Positions 13,139 through 25,074 of a DNA stretch of 64,000 nucleotides are shown piece by piece; the stretch's first letter is position 1; the number at the start of each line of letters is the position of its first letter. This stretch comes from Opisthorchis felineus (taxonomy: Eukaryota; Platyhelminthes; Trematoda; Opisthorchiida; Opisthorchiidae): the NCBI GenBank assembly GCA_004794785.1, contig SJOL01009849.1:2169102-2233101 (forward strand). Reading direction: 5' to 3'. A program made the position numbers and the translations under genes. The notes below the pieces were generated by a model. It was not told where the DNA came from and did no database searches. It saw nothing but the letters and a program-made list of their open reading frames with translations.

Positions 13139-13181
13139 ATGATAATACTAATACAAATACTGATAATAACGATACAGATAC
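13139..13181 (+). repeat. Degenerate trinucleotide/hexanucleotide low-complexity tract
   Basis: An imperfect run of GATAAT / ACTAAT / ACAAAT / ACAGAT units. It creates an Asn/Thr/Asp-rich run in one forward frame, which I read as a by-product of the repeat and not as protein. Confidence 0.6.
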
Positions 13182-13304
13182 CACGATGACCCCGTATAGT
13201 CTATCTCTGGAGATTACTGGTTTCCTACGACAATCAGCCCGCAACATAAGCCTTCTGTGCCTATTTCCTTTAAATTCTAGGCAAATTTAGCAAGTAAATC
13301 CGTG

Positions 13305-13664
13305 TTACGACGGATAACCTTGTGTTACTTTCACCGCAGCTTTAGGTGAAACTTGACTGCAAAAAAATACTGTAGAAGAGATTGTCGTACGAAACAAAAA
13401 TAGGTGACTGAAGGAAAAATCTGGTAGCTGCATTTGATCGTTATTTGGGTAGAAAACGGTCATTTGATTATACATAGACCCTTGACAATTCGCAGGTTTT
13501 TCTTCTGGTATTGCAAGGGCTTTCTTTCTTTGCAAATCAAAATATCGAACCACAAAAGTTTCCCCAAAGAACTGTAAGCATGAGTTATTCACGCTTGAAA
13601 TCGTAATGCATCGTTGGCCTTTGATTCGTTCGTTGAACTGTGCAGTTGGACTGCAAACAAACAT
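13305..13664 (-). CDS. Unassigned open frame, possible exon (weak)
   Basis: This is an open minus-strand frame of about 119 codons. A splice-acceptor-like TTTGTTTGCAG lies within its first few codons, after which about 110 codons stay open with a protein-like composition rich in aromatic and polar residues. I recognise no family or domain. No initiator can be assigned and no strong donor closes it. The length is close to chance expectation, so it may be spurious. It has no supporting neighbours. Confidence 0.15.
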   Translation of the reverse strand: MFVCSPTAQFNERIKGQRCITISSVNNSCLQFFGETFVVRYFDLQRKKALAIPEEKPANCQGSMYNQMTVFYPNNDQMQLPDFSFSHLFLFRTTISSTVFFCSQVSPKAAVKVTQGYPS

Positions 13665-16600
13665 CCAGGGCTACCAATATTCTCTTTAAACACAATGTAG
13701 TGCACATATCATTTTAACCTTCGGCAGTTCTGCCGAACGTCTTGGTGACTGATCAGTTCAGCATAGCATCAACTTAAAAGACTGTATCGAGGACAACAGG
13801 GAAGTAATGTGATACTGTTCGGAAGCAAACTGTGCCTTAGTCACAAAATAGCCCCGGGAACATCCTGCGCGAACAGACCAAAGACAGAATACTTTTCTGT
13901 TCTTTCGAATGTAGAAATGAAGATATCGGACCTTACTGGTAGCCCACAGCAAAAAATGGGGTCCTTTGCCCTAAGTGGTCGTTTGTAACAAAGGAATGTA
14001 GTATGGGGCCCACAATAAACGTATTCGCATTTTAAAACGGCGGTTGTTCTAATCCATTTGGTCTATTTTTTCTCAGGCGGAAACTTCTTTTCCCTAACCT
14101 GTTCTGGTCGCAATTGATCCTGCTTCTTCGGCACTTGTACAATTTGTACACTTTCATGTATCTCGCAAACCACTTTTCGTAAGCCTTGGGCTTTCAAATT
14201 CTGACACAGTGTCAACTGTAACTGACAATTCACTGAAATACCTGTGTTTCAACGACCACCAACAGTAAAATCACACGCATGGAGCCAAGACAGGAATCTA
14301 ATAAGGCACCTATGTGGGTCGATTTCGGGTTGGCACCGTGAATATTTTAAGGGACGGATAGTGATACTATCAACCTCTCATTAATTGGTTCTGCATAACT
14401 CACGGAAAGCAGTGCAGTCCGTGCATTAGTGCGACTGCGCATTCGTCATGTAGATAAGGAAGTTTCTTATTCTGAACAGCTTCTCTTTACGTTCGACAAA
14501 AACAAGACCGTCCAGTGTGTGTGTGGCGAAAAAGTCTGCGTTTACTTTGCATCTAGGGGAGCTGGCCAAATTGCAAGCACTACAAGGATCAAAAGAAATC
14601 GAAGTCATTCAACTAAATCATCACCTCGGCTAGAGTACCACCTTTATCCTCCAGTGACTGCAATCGTACTCTAGTAAATTAAGTGGTAGGCTCTTGACAA
14701 TATTTTTGTTCCTCGAAAATTTCGATAAAATCTCTCGTGAGTGTCTTCCGCTCGCTCTATATCATAATATAGCTCATCGGTGTCATTGAGTAGCCTATCA
14801 TGTTCCTCCGTACACCAACACACTGTGGATTGTATTGACTAGTCAGGTAAACAGTAAAGCACGATAAGATCTGCACTTCGTCTTGCAGATACACAGCTTC
14901 GACAAGGCCCGGATTAGCAAGAATAATACATACCGAGATGTGAATCATTCAACAACAACGATATCTCTGCTTCTGATATGCACAAACTTCTAAATTGTGG
15001 GTAGAGAAATTGTGGCCCGGAGCTATTGTGCTTTGTTTACCAAGCATACTCCAACATAATGTACTCTCTCATCTGAGAAACCCATAAGTGTTTTAAATGC
15101 AGCGTACTCGATGTGGTTAAGATCAAGGTTTAATCATCTAACTTCGAAATCGAGGGAAACCGTGTTCAGTACTTGACTAACGAAATGTGTGGCGAATCTT
15201 TACTAACAACCGTTTGCTAGCAAGGCTGTGCGTTCGGCTGTGACGAATCCAGCACACTTTTATCAATCCGTCAAATCAGTTCTCCAAATACGGTCAAAAA
15301 TTGTTCGTTGTCAAAATTTCTCACTTCTTTTCCTAGCGTGGAATTCTACTATTCTCGCCCTTGATATGTAAACCGGTATGTGAAATAATAATCTTGTCCA
15401 GCTTTCGGTAAAAAAGCATACTCACGCAAGTTTAAACTGACAAAACCTAATCTCTAGTTACGCTGCTATTTTAACGCATGTAACTGAAATCTAGACCTGG
15501 AAAATGAATCAGGTCTACTTCGCCGTTTACAGACAGTAAAGTCCTGGACTAGTTCAGTAGCCATCTTGTTCTACCTCGTGCACTGCCGGTTCTTTTTGGT
15601 CCATACATTTTCAGTGCATTTTTAACCTCGTCAATGAGTTGGTCAACACTGTCTGCTGAAGAAGAAAGGCTGTATCAAATGGTAACGTTGAAACAGCTGT
15701 CCAGACAAGGGAATAACGCAGTATGACTGGAACCAGGGGCCGCTCGCAAGAGGCCGGTTGGAGATGACATAATCTCAGGTTCACGGAATTATACACTGGG
15801 TTAGTCATAAACTCTCAGCACAAACTTAGTCTGCCAATTTGTATGATAAAGTTTACTTGATATACAAATTAAATTATCACAATCTTATGCATATCAACGC
15901 AGCCAGTCTTGCTCTCCAAGTAACTTACAAAAGGGCGACTGAGTCGCACGTCAATATTTGGGAGAACTTCAGTAAAATCAGTAACTTCTAAACTACCGAA
16001 ACATGACTTAACCTGTACTGTTGTTTGTGGGCGCACTGGTTATCGGCCTGTTTTGGCCTATTTGAATGGTTTGGCCTTTTGATAAAGTAGCAAACCACAC
16101 CGTGGATGATATTTTACAATCAGTAGTCTCTTGGTAGTAGCTTGGTTGAGCCTGATCTAAGAAACTTCAGTCAACCTTATCGAGATTTTATTGGATGTCA
16201 TATCACATTTAGCGTAATAATGGGTGTCAAAAGGGGGTTTATGCATGCATTTCATTGAGGATAACACTACTTTATTCCTGGACAACAATAATAAGGAAGT
16301 ATTACCAAACCTAACGACCTAGATTTCCTTGATCAGGATAGACTCAAATGTAGTGATAAAATCAGCCTAGATGTGTTGCTGACGGAACCGGATGGAATGC
16401 GAACTCAAGGGGGATTTACGTCCTGCTTTATGGTCCCGAACATAAGTGAAATATTTAAATTGAATTTTTTCAGACGACAAACATAATAGCTGATGCCAAA
16501 GATGGAATTTTTGTCAAGTTTTTACAATATATTGAGGAGGGAGCGAGCTAGAATACTACTGCCCAAAACTCTGTCGGTCTTTCATTCGATGAGTTGGGTA

Positions 16601-18665
16601 ATTTAGCCGCAGACGTTTCAAAACCAGTCGAGGTAATATCATTGTGCGTTGTGAGTGGAAGTGCAGAGTTTCGCGCGTGCACGGGATGTTAAAGGGTCTG
16701 TTTACCCAGCTTGATCTAGACTGACAGCTGGTCCTTTAGGATGGTTGGTTGGATGTTGGCTGACCAGTCTTCTGATTGGAGAAGGTAAGGAGAGGGACCT
16801 GAATACTTCTATTGTCAGAGCTTACAAGAAAAAAAATACTATTGGGTAGTCAGTGAGAACCGTTTGAAGGTCCGTCTCAGCAGTCAAGCCCAACAAGTTC
16901 ACAGTGTTTGTTCCGTAAGAGGATCGCTGTCTAACGCGTGAAAGTTAGCACTTAAAGAAATTAAGAGACACTTGTTGGAGTACCGTACTTTACTTACACT
17001 CTTAGTAAGCTTTTTGAATATGAATTCAGATTAAATATTGCCTTAGTCGTATGGAGTAAACCAAGAGCCTCGAGAAAACTGGGATTGCAAAAGCCGGTGC
17101 TCTCTAACTCATATTATCAAACAAATCGTGTGCAGATCCAAGACGACTTTTCTGTTTGCAGCACAGATGATTCTATAAATTGGTTAGGCAAGGGTAACAA
17201 TTGGTTTTATTAAAAATAAGGAGTCATCAGGCGTTGTTATGCATGAATGGGCGAGCAGTGCTCGTTAAACTATTGTTGACAGTTTTTGTTCTGATTGGTT
17301 TACCAGACTCTGCCGTATCGAAATATGGCAGTGCAGTGATGAGGAAAGAGATTGTTTTCTTCTAATTCCTATCGAAAAAAATAAATGAAAAACATGTGTG
17401 CTCTGCATTCGCACAGGGCCTGTTGACCTCAAAAACCTGTTTTGAACGGATGGTTTTAATCGACTTAAGTCATTGTAGGTGGACGGAATCATTGCAAGAT
17501 GGAGAGTTTAAAAAACATTTGTTCAGACGCACATCTGAATAATTGCGATTCAGCTGAGGTACACAATTTATTTGCAATCACTGCGAACCAAAGAGGTAGA
17601 CAAATTAATAATTTACATGAGCGATATCTTTTCTTTTTTAAGCAGGGCACTCGCCTACACCAGTCTGGGATGCCGGCAGCAAGTACACTTGCGTGCATTA
17701 CATTAAACCGGGTTTCTCCTAGCAATCGTTGAAACTGTTCACCACAGGCGTCTAGAAGCTAGCAAGTTGGCTCTACCTCTCAAATGCCACCAACTACAAA
17801 AGCCTTACAACTGCGGCCTATTTGAGTTAAGTGCAGGCCTGAATGTTCTTTTGTTCACCTGATGCACGAAACGAGTAACGATGGCAGGCAACTGCTGTGC
17901 ACGGATTTCCAACCACAAAAATAATTACTTCACACTCAGAGAAGGGTGTCTGTGCCTGCATGTCTACGTGTTAGCGTGCGAAGACATGTGTAAAATCTAA
18001 CTGAATGATGGTCTTCACAGGCATCTTGCACTTGCCTGTTCATACTGCGCCTGATGGTGTCCGTCCTGCATAAACTAATTCGTCTCTATCTTCTGTAGAT
18101 TTTGAAAGATGTAATGTGCAGAAAATGCAAGATGTTTGGAGGGGGGTTGTGGGTCACAGGTTGTCGCATCACGATGCGTCCTATTGAAAGTGTACGAAAG
18201 TTGACGCAAATGCCTGGCTTCCTACTTGGCCGTGCATCGTGAAACAATACAGACTTCGTTATTATAAAGCTACCCACTCGTAAGAATTCCTTTGCTCGCA
18301 ATGGTGTGTCCGTCGCCAAACTGTTCAGGACGGTAGCTGTCTCTTACTCTGTTGTGACGATATGCGCTACCGGTATGTGGGGGACACAAAAACAAAAAAG
18401 TAATTTCTATCTTCCAAACCCGATATGGTGCAAACGCGATTGTTTTAACCGAAAGTGCGAACAAGGGGATTAGGGGGCTTCTCTCGGCCAACAATAGCGT
18501 AGCAGATAGATTTTATACTACCCTGCTGCTGTCGGACGTTAAATGTTGTACCTAGTTCCAGTTATAGAGGGCGCGCATCCAACAGACTGATACAGCCTTA
18601 CATTTATGAATGTCGAAATTTGTCTTGGGATATCAAAACAAACGAACTAGTTTTGGTCAAAAAAC
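13665..18665. other. 5 kb without recognisable genes
   Basis: No family recognised in any frame. Short local echoes exist (for example three TTTGGCCT-type phrases near 16040-16080), but they are too short to classify. Confidence 0.35.
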
Positions 18666-18670
18666 CCCAG

Positions 18671-18768
18671 TTCGACAAATACCCTCATCTGTATATCAAT
18701 ATGTTTTTGACAGGAAACTCACTCAGCTGCATCTCTCGTTTATGTTTTTGTTTACGATGTTTCACTAG
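18671..18768 (+). repeat. P1 fragment (second half only)
   Basis: TTCGACAAATACCCTCAT, then TATCAATATG, a diverged GACAGGAAACTCACTCAG and ATCTCTCGTTTATG follow the order of the second half of P1. The ribozyme-like half is absent. It is more diverged than the fragment at 9.9 kb. Confidence 0.55.
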
Positions 18769-18774
18769 ACCTGA

Positions 18775-20440
18775 TAGCATCAGATTTCATTCTGTTGGGT
18801 AATTTAGTCTGAATGAATGACAGAAACAACCCTAATAAAAGTTCAAGGCCAGTTATGGGAAACTGGATTAGTCTGCAGGAAAGCTTGTGGTCAGAATTTC
18901 TCAAGTCTGTAACTGATCTACTCAGCGTATTTTTCGTTGTAAAAATAAATCAGCTTGCATCTGTCAAACTAGGCCTGCACAGACAATTACACACGTTCTC
19001 GCATGCGAGACAATATTACTAAACAGAACTTTCCGGGGGGTTCGTGCCAGAATTTTTAGCGCGATTATACAAATTGTGTTGAGTAAAAGTGTTGTATTTA
19101 CAGATATATTGTTCACAGTTGCTCGTTCCCGCTGCTGTGCTACTTGTGTCAAATTTGCCGCAGAACTTTTCTTCAAAATGAATGACGTATTTTGCTTCCA
19201 TACTATAGACTTGAATGTACCATTTCCCTTGATTGCTTGGTGAGCTCCGAAGAGCTATTAGGGTGAAATCTGCCCTCCGTAGAATGGCATAGATTATTTT
19301 CCCACAGAAACCACCTACAGAACATAGACAAATTTTTTCCGCTTGCCCACCCACAGATTTAGCTTCGTGAATTTGTAGTAAAAGGATAACATGCTACATA
19401 AGGCACGATCTCTGACCCCAATGCCACCAGCAACCAAGTGAATTCAGGACTATTTCAAGGGACATCATGACTACTTTTATTCTGGCTTCAAACAAGTATG
19501 GGTAAAGAACGACAAGGAAAACTCGTGAAATGCCTTCAGGCGAATAAATTAAGACATCGACTTACCCCGATAAAGGAGCGATAAGAGACGGCGGTTATAA
19601 TGTGTATAACAGTGTGCATGATTGAGGTCGATGGCCTGTTAGAAACCACACAGAGAGACTTCAAATGTCGGTGTAGAAACGCAAGCTGTAGAATTCACTC
19701 ATTAACCCAATACGATCCGGTGAGTTTGCAGCGATCCCATGCGCGTTGTGAGCTGCCGGACTAAAAATGATTACATTTTACTAGAAAACGTAGTTATGAT
19801 CATTTTTATCGTGGGAAATCTCTATTTCCACGAGATTACTCTCAAGTTTTGGCATTTATGCAAGCATTGGCACGAACATACATGGTCTCAAAGTGCTCCT
19901 GTTGAGTCTATGGCCGAAGAGCTGTGGAAGAATGTATGTAGTGGGCTGACGATGTCCTTTCACCGTAAAGTTAATTCTAGTTCTGCCCTGCAAAATTGCT
20001 GAACCAACACGCCAGAAAATTCCTGCACTACCAAGGGCACCACGTACATGAGGGCATGATGTGTGAGAGATGAATAGCACAGTTCTTCGCATGCTAACCC
20101 CTGCCCATGTATGCATGCACTCAGTTTCCACAGAGGCCGATCAGTTAAAACTATCGTTTTTTAGATGAAAAGCCCATTTCCCCCACTTACCTGGCATTCT
20201 AATGTATGCTTCTACTGCCAAAAAGAACTTACGAGAAACACAACTCTACGTACATATTCTAATAGGAGAGATATTGTGCGGCCGTGTTGCCTACATTCTG
20301 TCTACATTCTGGTGGAATCCTGAGTCTTTCAAGCACCAGTTGCACAAATACCCTCTAATTTACCATGTCAAAAGAAAACTCTGTAGTTCAGCCCTCCTAG
20401 AGCTCGAATAACTTCAGTTATATGCAGCTGCGGGGTTTGA
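18775..20440. other. No recognisable feature
   Basis: Overlapping sense and antisense frames (18964-19354) show no domain. No repeat recognised. Confidence 0.35.
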
Positions 20441-20449
20441 CGAATATGA

Positions 20450-20763
20450 AGTTACTTTGTATAGGCGTGATACACTACTCATAAGGCTGCTGAAAACTCC
20501 GACATCCCACGACCAGTCTCGCCCTCCTTTGGGCTCATCAGGTAGGCGCATTGTCCGAGCTTCCATCAACCTTATGTTCTACGTGAATCCAAAATTTGAC
20601 AGAGTTTGACAAATACATCCATTTGCATGTAAATTTGGTTTTCTGACGGGACACCCACCTGGAACGGAGACCAGCTGAATCTCTCGTTTATGATGCTCTC
20701 AGTCAGCTGAAAGTGCTGCCCCAGGCCACCTCATCTTTCAGTTCGCACGATAATAGAGATATC
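20450..20763 (-). repeat. P1 repeat, fullest copy, first unit of a tandem
   Basis: This is the most complete P1 copy. In plus-strand order it has TACACTACTCATAAGGCTGC, the hammerhead-like core (20505-20547, minus strand), AACCTTATGTTCTACGTGAA, GACAAATACATCCATTTGCA, TTTGGTTTTCTGACGGGACA and CTCTCGTTTATGATGCTCTC, ending near CTGCCCCAGG. A second unit begins at about 20764 with the same start phrases, giving a period of about 314 bases. Tandem units of a few hundred bases carrying a hammerhead fit the described metazoan retrozymes, and also Penelope terminal repeats. It is non-coding. Confidence 0.7.
20505..20547 (-). ncRNA. Hammerhead-ribozyme-like motif (P1, 20.5 kb)
   Basis: Minus strand: GCCTAC flank, core CTGATGA intact followed by G, perfect stem II GCCC/GGGC closing AAAGGA, second core changed to GAGAC (consensus GAAAC), ACTGGT in place of the palindrome ACCGGT, triplet GTC, then GTGGGA, which pairs with the flank at five of six positions. 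Fold and order fit a type I hammerhead. The A-to-G change in the second core should block activity. Confidence 0.6.
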
Positions 20764-20830
20764 GCGATACATTGTATAGAAGTAATACACTACTCACAGG
20801 GCTGATGAAAACTATTCGACAGACCAGTTC
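20764..20830 (-). repeat. P1 truncated second unit of the tandem
   Basis: Repeats ATTGTATAGAAGTAATACAC, then CTACTCACAGGGCTGATGAA and ACTATTCGACAGACCAGT in the same orientation as the first unit, then breaks off inside what would be the hammerhead-like core. The break is followed by unrelated pyrimidine-rich sequence. Confidence 0.6.
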
Positions 20831-20834
20831 TATT

Positions 20835-23755
20835 TTGAATAGTCCCCATCCTATCCTTCTCCTCCCCCTCACATTCTGGTGACCATGCCGTTATTTCAGA
20901 GAAGTTCTGTTTGGGACACTTGTATGACCCACTTATATGTCCTTTAAGCTAAGTGTTCTTTCCCAGTATGCATTTGCGCGCTTACTGATTCATTTCCCAT
21001 TTGAGGACACGATGCGCCCCGCTTCTATAGCCCCAGTGGTTAACTCGTTGGCTTACATGTGACCATTTTTGCACGAGAGAAATCGTCACGTAATTCCAAT
21101 CGATCCCTAATCCATCTGGTTTCACAAGAACAGCTTGCATTTGAGCAGCTGATGCCCCATCTCAAAATTTTAATGATCACTTTTCACTTCGACTTAATAG
21201 TGGTTCTTCCTGAAGGGACAGAGATTGCGCTATTGTCTGATAATTTTCCATCACTTCCTCCACTACTCCTGTCCAAGTAAATTTTAGGCATCTGAAAAAC
21301 ACACGCACACACACCATTCATGATTAGGATTCCTCATACATCAGATTTTCGATAACCTCTGGGGAAATCAAAAACATGGGACAGCCTCAACCCCCTACCC
21401 AGTTCAGTGAGTCTTACTGGCTTTTAATATTCACCGGAAAGTCAAATACTGCTTCTTTCAAAGAAGCCCGAGGGTATGATAATTATGGGTGTTACACGTT
21501 CGTTGCTAAGCGTTCGTTTTTCGCATTTGATTCAAGTCTTATTGACTCCATTTCTAGGAGTGAATAGCAACGGGCTACGAAAAAGTGAAATGTGTAGATG
21601 CTGCGTTGCGGGGGATTGGTTCGGTGGGCTTAAAAACAATGTTCCGAATAAAATAAGTGGTCAGTGAAAATCAGCATTGCTTGGCTTGACTTTACTCAGT
21701 AGTGATCAATAAAGCAAACCACTTCGAACCAAATGGTCTTTAATACTATATTTTTGAGGCACGCCGGTAAATTTCACAACAGCAGCTGGCAAGTATTGAG
21801 TGGGGGTCGAGCACATGAGTTTGGATTAGATTTGATTGGTGAAACAAAGTCTCGTCGCAGAAAGATGCAAGTTGCTTCTTTTCCTTGGGAGGGTGAAAAT
21901 ACCTGGTTTGTTGGATATATACCGTTCACTTTCATCAGCTACAAAAATGTCGTCGTGGAAAATAGACACATTTCCGCACACATCCGGGAGGATTGGTTAT
22001 TTTTCGAGTACACGATAGGCACTTGGATTTAGTTAACATAAGAGTTTTGTACAGATGTTTGATACGCTTCCCCCTACAACTGGTCCGCTGGCTTATGCGG
22101 AACCACGAACTCAGTCGATTTGGCCCCCTTTACAACAGTTTGAGGTTGGTGACCAAAACTGTTTCGGTTTAAGCCACTCTACTGCACTGCTTTTTGAAAG
22201 TCACAAGGCATCTAGAGATCCAAGCAGATCCGGTCTGTCATGGCAACTGAAAATGAACCGATAAAAAGCATAGTGGGTAGGATGTTCACACGAATTTCGG
22301 AACCTAGTCCGAAACACGCGTATGGTGAAGTAGAACACTGGTAAATGTTCCCCGCATTTGTGCGACTTTAGGTAAAACTCTGTTGATAATATAATACCAT
22401 ATAAATATAAGTTCAAATACACATCTTGTTTCAACCATCTCCCTGTATCTTAGTCTCGCTGATACTTAATTCCACTTGGCGATTGAACGCATGTGTCACT
22501 AGAGGCCACTTGTACTTGCCCATTAGTTACCGCGGTATTCCAATTAGATCTGTCTCTCATTCAAATAACCAGCCAAAATCCAAAACAGGTGAGGTTCACG
22601 GTATGTTTCAGTTATCAGCTGTTCAGAAAATTCACTATCGGTAGAGTCTATTCGGGATACCATGTACTGAATGGTGATGTATTAAAATAAAAGCTGACTT
22701 TTTTTCCTGGGACGCTGTTGTACAACGACGGGAGTTACAAAATCTTCAAACTTGGTCCTTGCGTACTGACTCCAGTTGTCCAATCCAACTGTCATCTGAA
22801 AGTGCATGGCTTGGCTCACAGCGGCCTACAATTAGGCATGCGTTGACATTCCAATCATGCACGACAAGTCATTACTATTCTGTAATTGCGGGGATAATTC
22901 TAGATTTGGACATGGCTGGCCATTTCCCCAAATTGTTAGCCATTCTAAGGGCTAGACAACACCGGAAGTTCCAAATCGTTCATGAGGTTTTTCTGAGCTG
23001 TCAGATGCACGTATCACAGCGGAAAATGTTGTTATGCGCTGGGTAAAATGAAAGTGCATAACTAGGGAAGTTGGGAATAAAGATTTCTAATCACACACAA
23101 AATCGTACTTATACACTTCTTTGGAATGAAATTTGGCATGTGTTATGTATAATTAGGTGCTAAATGCTTAGGTCCCCAATTCGGGGGACATAGAGCAATA
23201 TCTTCTAAAATAAGACATTCCGGGGGTCGAGTAGAGTCGCTCGCAAGCAGAGGTCATAAGTGTTCCTCTTGACACGTGCGGCTTTCTCGCACAACTTGGG
23301 TGCATCAAATGCTGCCGTGTCCGTGATCAAACTAAACTCGTATAACACAACTTCTAGTAATTCCACTAGGCACCGTGCTCGTGTTATCCTATGCATGCTT
23401 TATTTTAGCCTTTTCCACAGAATCCTTCATCCTCTATCAATCAAGTGAATTCCTTCAATAAACTCATGTGGTTGTTTGTGAGAGTTAATTTGGTTACATA
23501 ACATTTGGTAAAATACATAGCTGAACTGACAGCCATGGCCGAATCCACACTCCTGGAACTCGCTAATTCTGATACAATTAGGGGTCCTGGTTTTGTTGAT
23601 TTCTCAGCTGACAGTCCCATGCATTTTTATTCAGAACAAAGCATTTGTTCTTGCACGGTTTTTGTATATGATTTTGAGAGTACCCTTTCCACACGAATGA
23701 ACTACAATCTCCGAATTCATTCAACGGTTCCAATTAGGCTTCGCAAATTATTCAC
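20835..23755. other. No recognisable genes
   Basis: Apart from the weak tRNA-like phrase near 21033, I see nothing classifiable. The frame at 23505-23870 (+, 121 codons) runs into the start of repeat R3 copy A and has no recognised domain. Confidence 0.35.
21033..21072 (+). repeat. tRNA-like A-box phrase, possible SINE head remnant
   Basis: TATAGCCCCAGTGGTTAACT fits the tRNA D-arm / A-box pattern and is followed by TTGGCTTACATG, which resembles an anticodon arm. No B box follows, so this is at most a truncated tRNA-derived SINE head. Confidence 0.25.
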
Positions 23756-23761
23756 TGGCTT

Positions 23762-25070
23762 CAGCAGACTGGACACCGGAAGGCCTTATCTCAGTTCTTT
23801 TGAAAGCCTGAAAGCAGGTATTGGATTCTGTGTTGGTTTGGCTCGACCTAAAGGGGCCACACTGAAGTAGTGGTCTGGCTTTAATGCTGCAATTATATCG
23901 CGATCAACGTTGGTCGGAACTCTGATCTACAAGGCATAGCAATGCCTGAAAGGCCAAAGAGGAACAGCTAGATCAAGTGCAGCAAGTTCTCGTGCTGTTA
24001 GTAGTCGTATTCGGAAACCTTCTGGAGGTACAATTCCCTGAGATAGGAAGGTAAACGCTATTGGGATCCTTCCCCAGGCGAACAGCAGCCCTTTATCAAT
24101 GGAAGCAGTGGTGCTGCCTTCTCTGGAGGGAGGACGGTTTGGAAAAAACAGACCCAAAACCCGCTCATAGCAACGGCTTAAAAGTAACCGCCAACGAGGT
24201 ATAAAATATGTTCGAAAAACAATTAAGACATGCACCTTCTGTGCGTGACAGCATAAGAAACGTGACACCTATGCTTTATCCTTTACGTCCTTTGGATAAG
24301 CCAGCCCTCCGCTGCCAAAAATAGTCAGACTGTTAAGTCGTCCACTCAGGGCCGCGTCCTCCGGGCAGACCCTACCTCCTGCTACATCATGAATCAGACG
24401 TTTGTGTCCAAGGATACTGGCACTGTCCTCTAACAAAAACTCTCGTTTTCCTGCTGCCTTGTAGGTAAGACATTTGACTCACGGGCCAAGGTGGGATAAC
24501 TTAACTAGGCCCACTTTCTTAACGTGGGCAAAGCGCACAAACATTTGCCCTCCGATATACCTCCCAAATCAGGTCCCATTCTACGAAGGTTGCTAGATCA
24601 TTTGACTCCCACTTATCTGACCAACGTGCCTTATACAATCCACCGCCCATTAACAATAAACAAAATAACACTTTGCTGAGCCAACAAAATCCTTTCTACA
24701 TAGGGCTTTGAACTTCAGCACTTTTTGTCAAACCGGCAAACAGGTAATTTTTTCTCCAATTTTGTGTTCCCTAAAAATGGATGCGTGTTATGCACCTGAA
24801 AAACATTTACAGGCCCAAACCAGTCTTTCCTGTTAAAAAGCCAAGAACGAACTCAGCTCTTTCACATTTCACTTTCCGTGTGTCCGACAAGAGTTTCACT
24901 CAGTCGCACGGCTGAACGTGCGTAGCTGAAATGGAAACCCGTGAACAGTCGTCTTTTCACTGTTCGGTTATCCGGCCTAATCAAGTTCATTGCTGCTCCC
25001 TTCCATGGAATGCTTAGAGTGGACCTGCAGGCTGTATTCAGCACCGTTTGCCAGGTCCTGCATCCAGCGA
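23762..25070 (+). repeat. R3 dispersed repeat, copy A (unclassified, about 1.3 kb)
   Basis: It aligns in order with 35785-37250. Shared landmarks are a CCTGAAAGGCCAAAGAGGAA-type phrase (23946), GCTGCCTTCTCTGGAGGGAG (24114), GTCAGACTGTTAAGTCGTCC (24326), CCTTTCTACATAGGGCTTTG (24690), TTTCCGTGTGTCCGACAAGA (24870) and GTGAACAGTCGTCTTTTCAC (24941). The copies are strongly diverged but collinear. I do not recognise the class. On the minus strand, copies A and B share an ungapped open stretch of about 65 codons (roughly 23990-24190 here), with matching residues such as RV, PPS, GS, FT and EL. This could be a coding remnant or simply DNA homology. Confidence 0.6.
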
Positions 25071-25074
25071 CATG

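Noticed and set aside
13139..13181. Asn/Thr/Asp-rich low-complexity protein segment
   Set aside because: It is explained by a degenerate simple-sequence tract, and the frame has no supporting signals.
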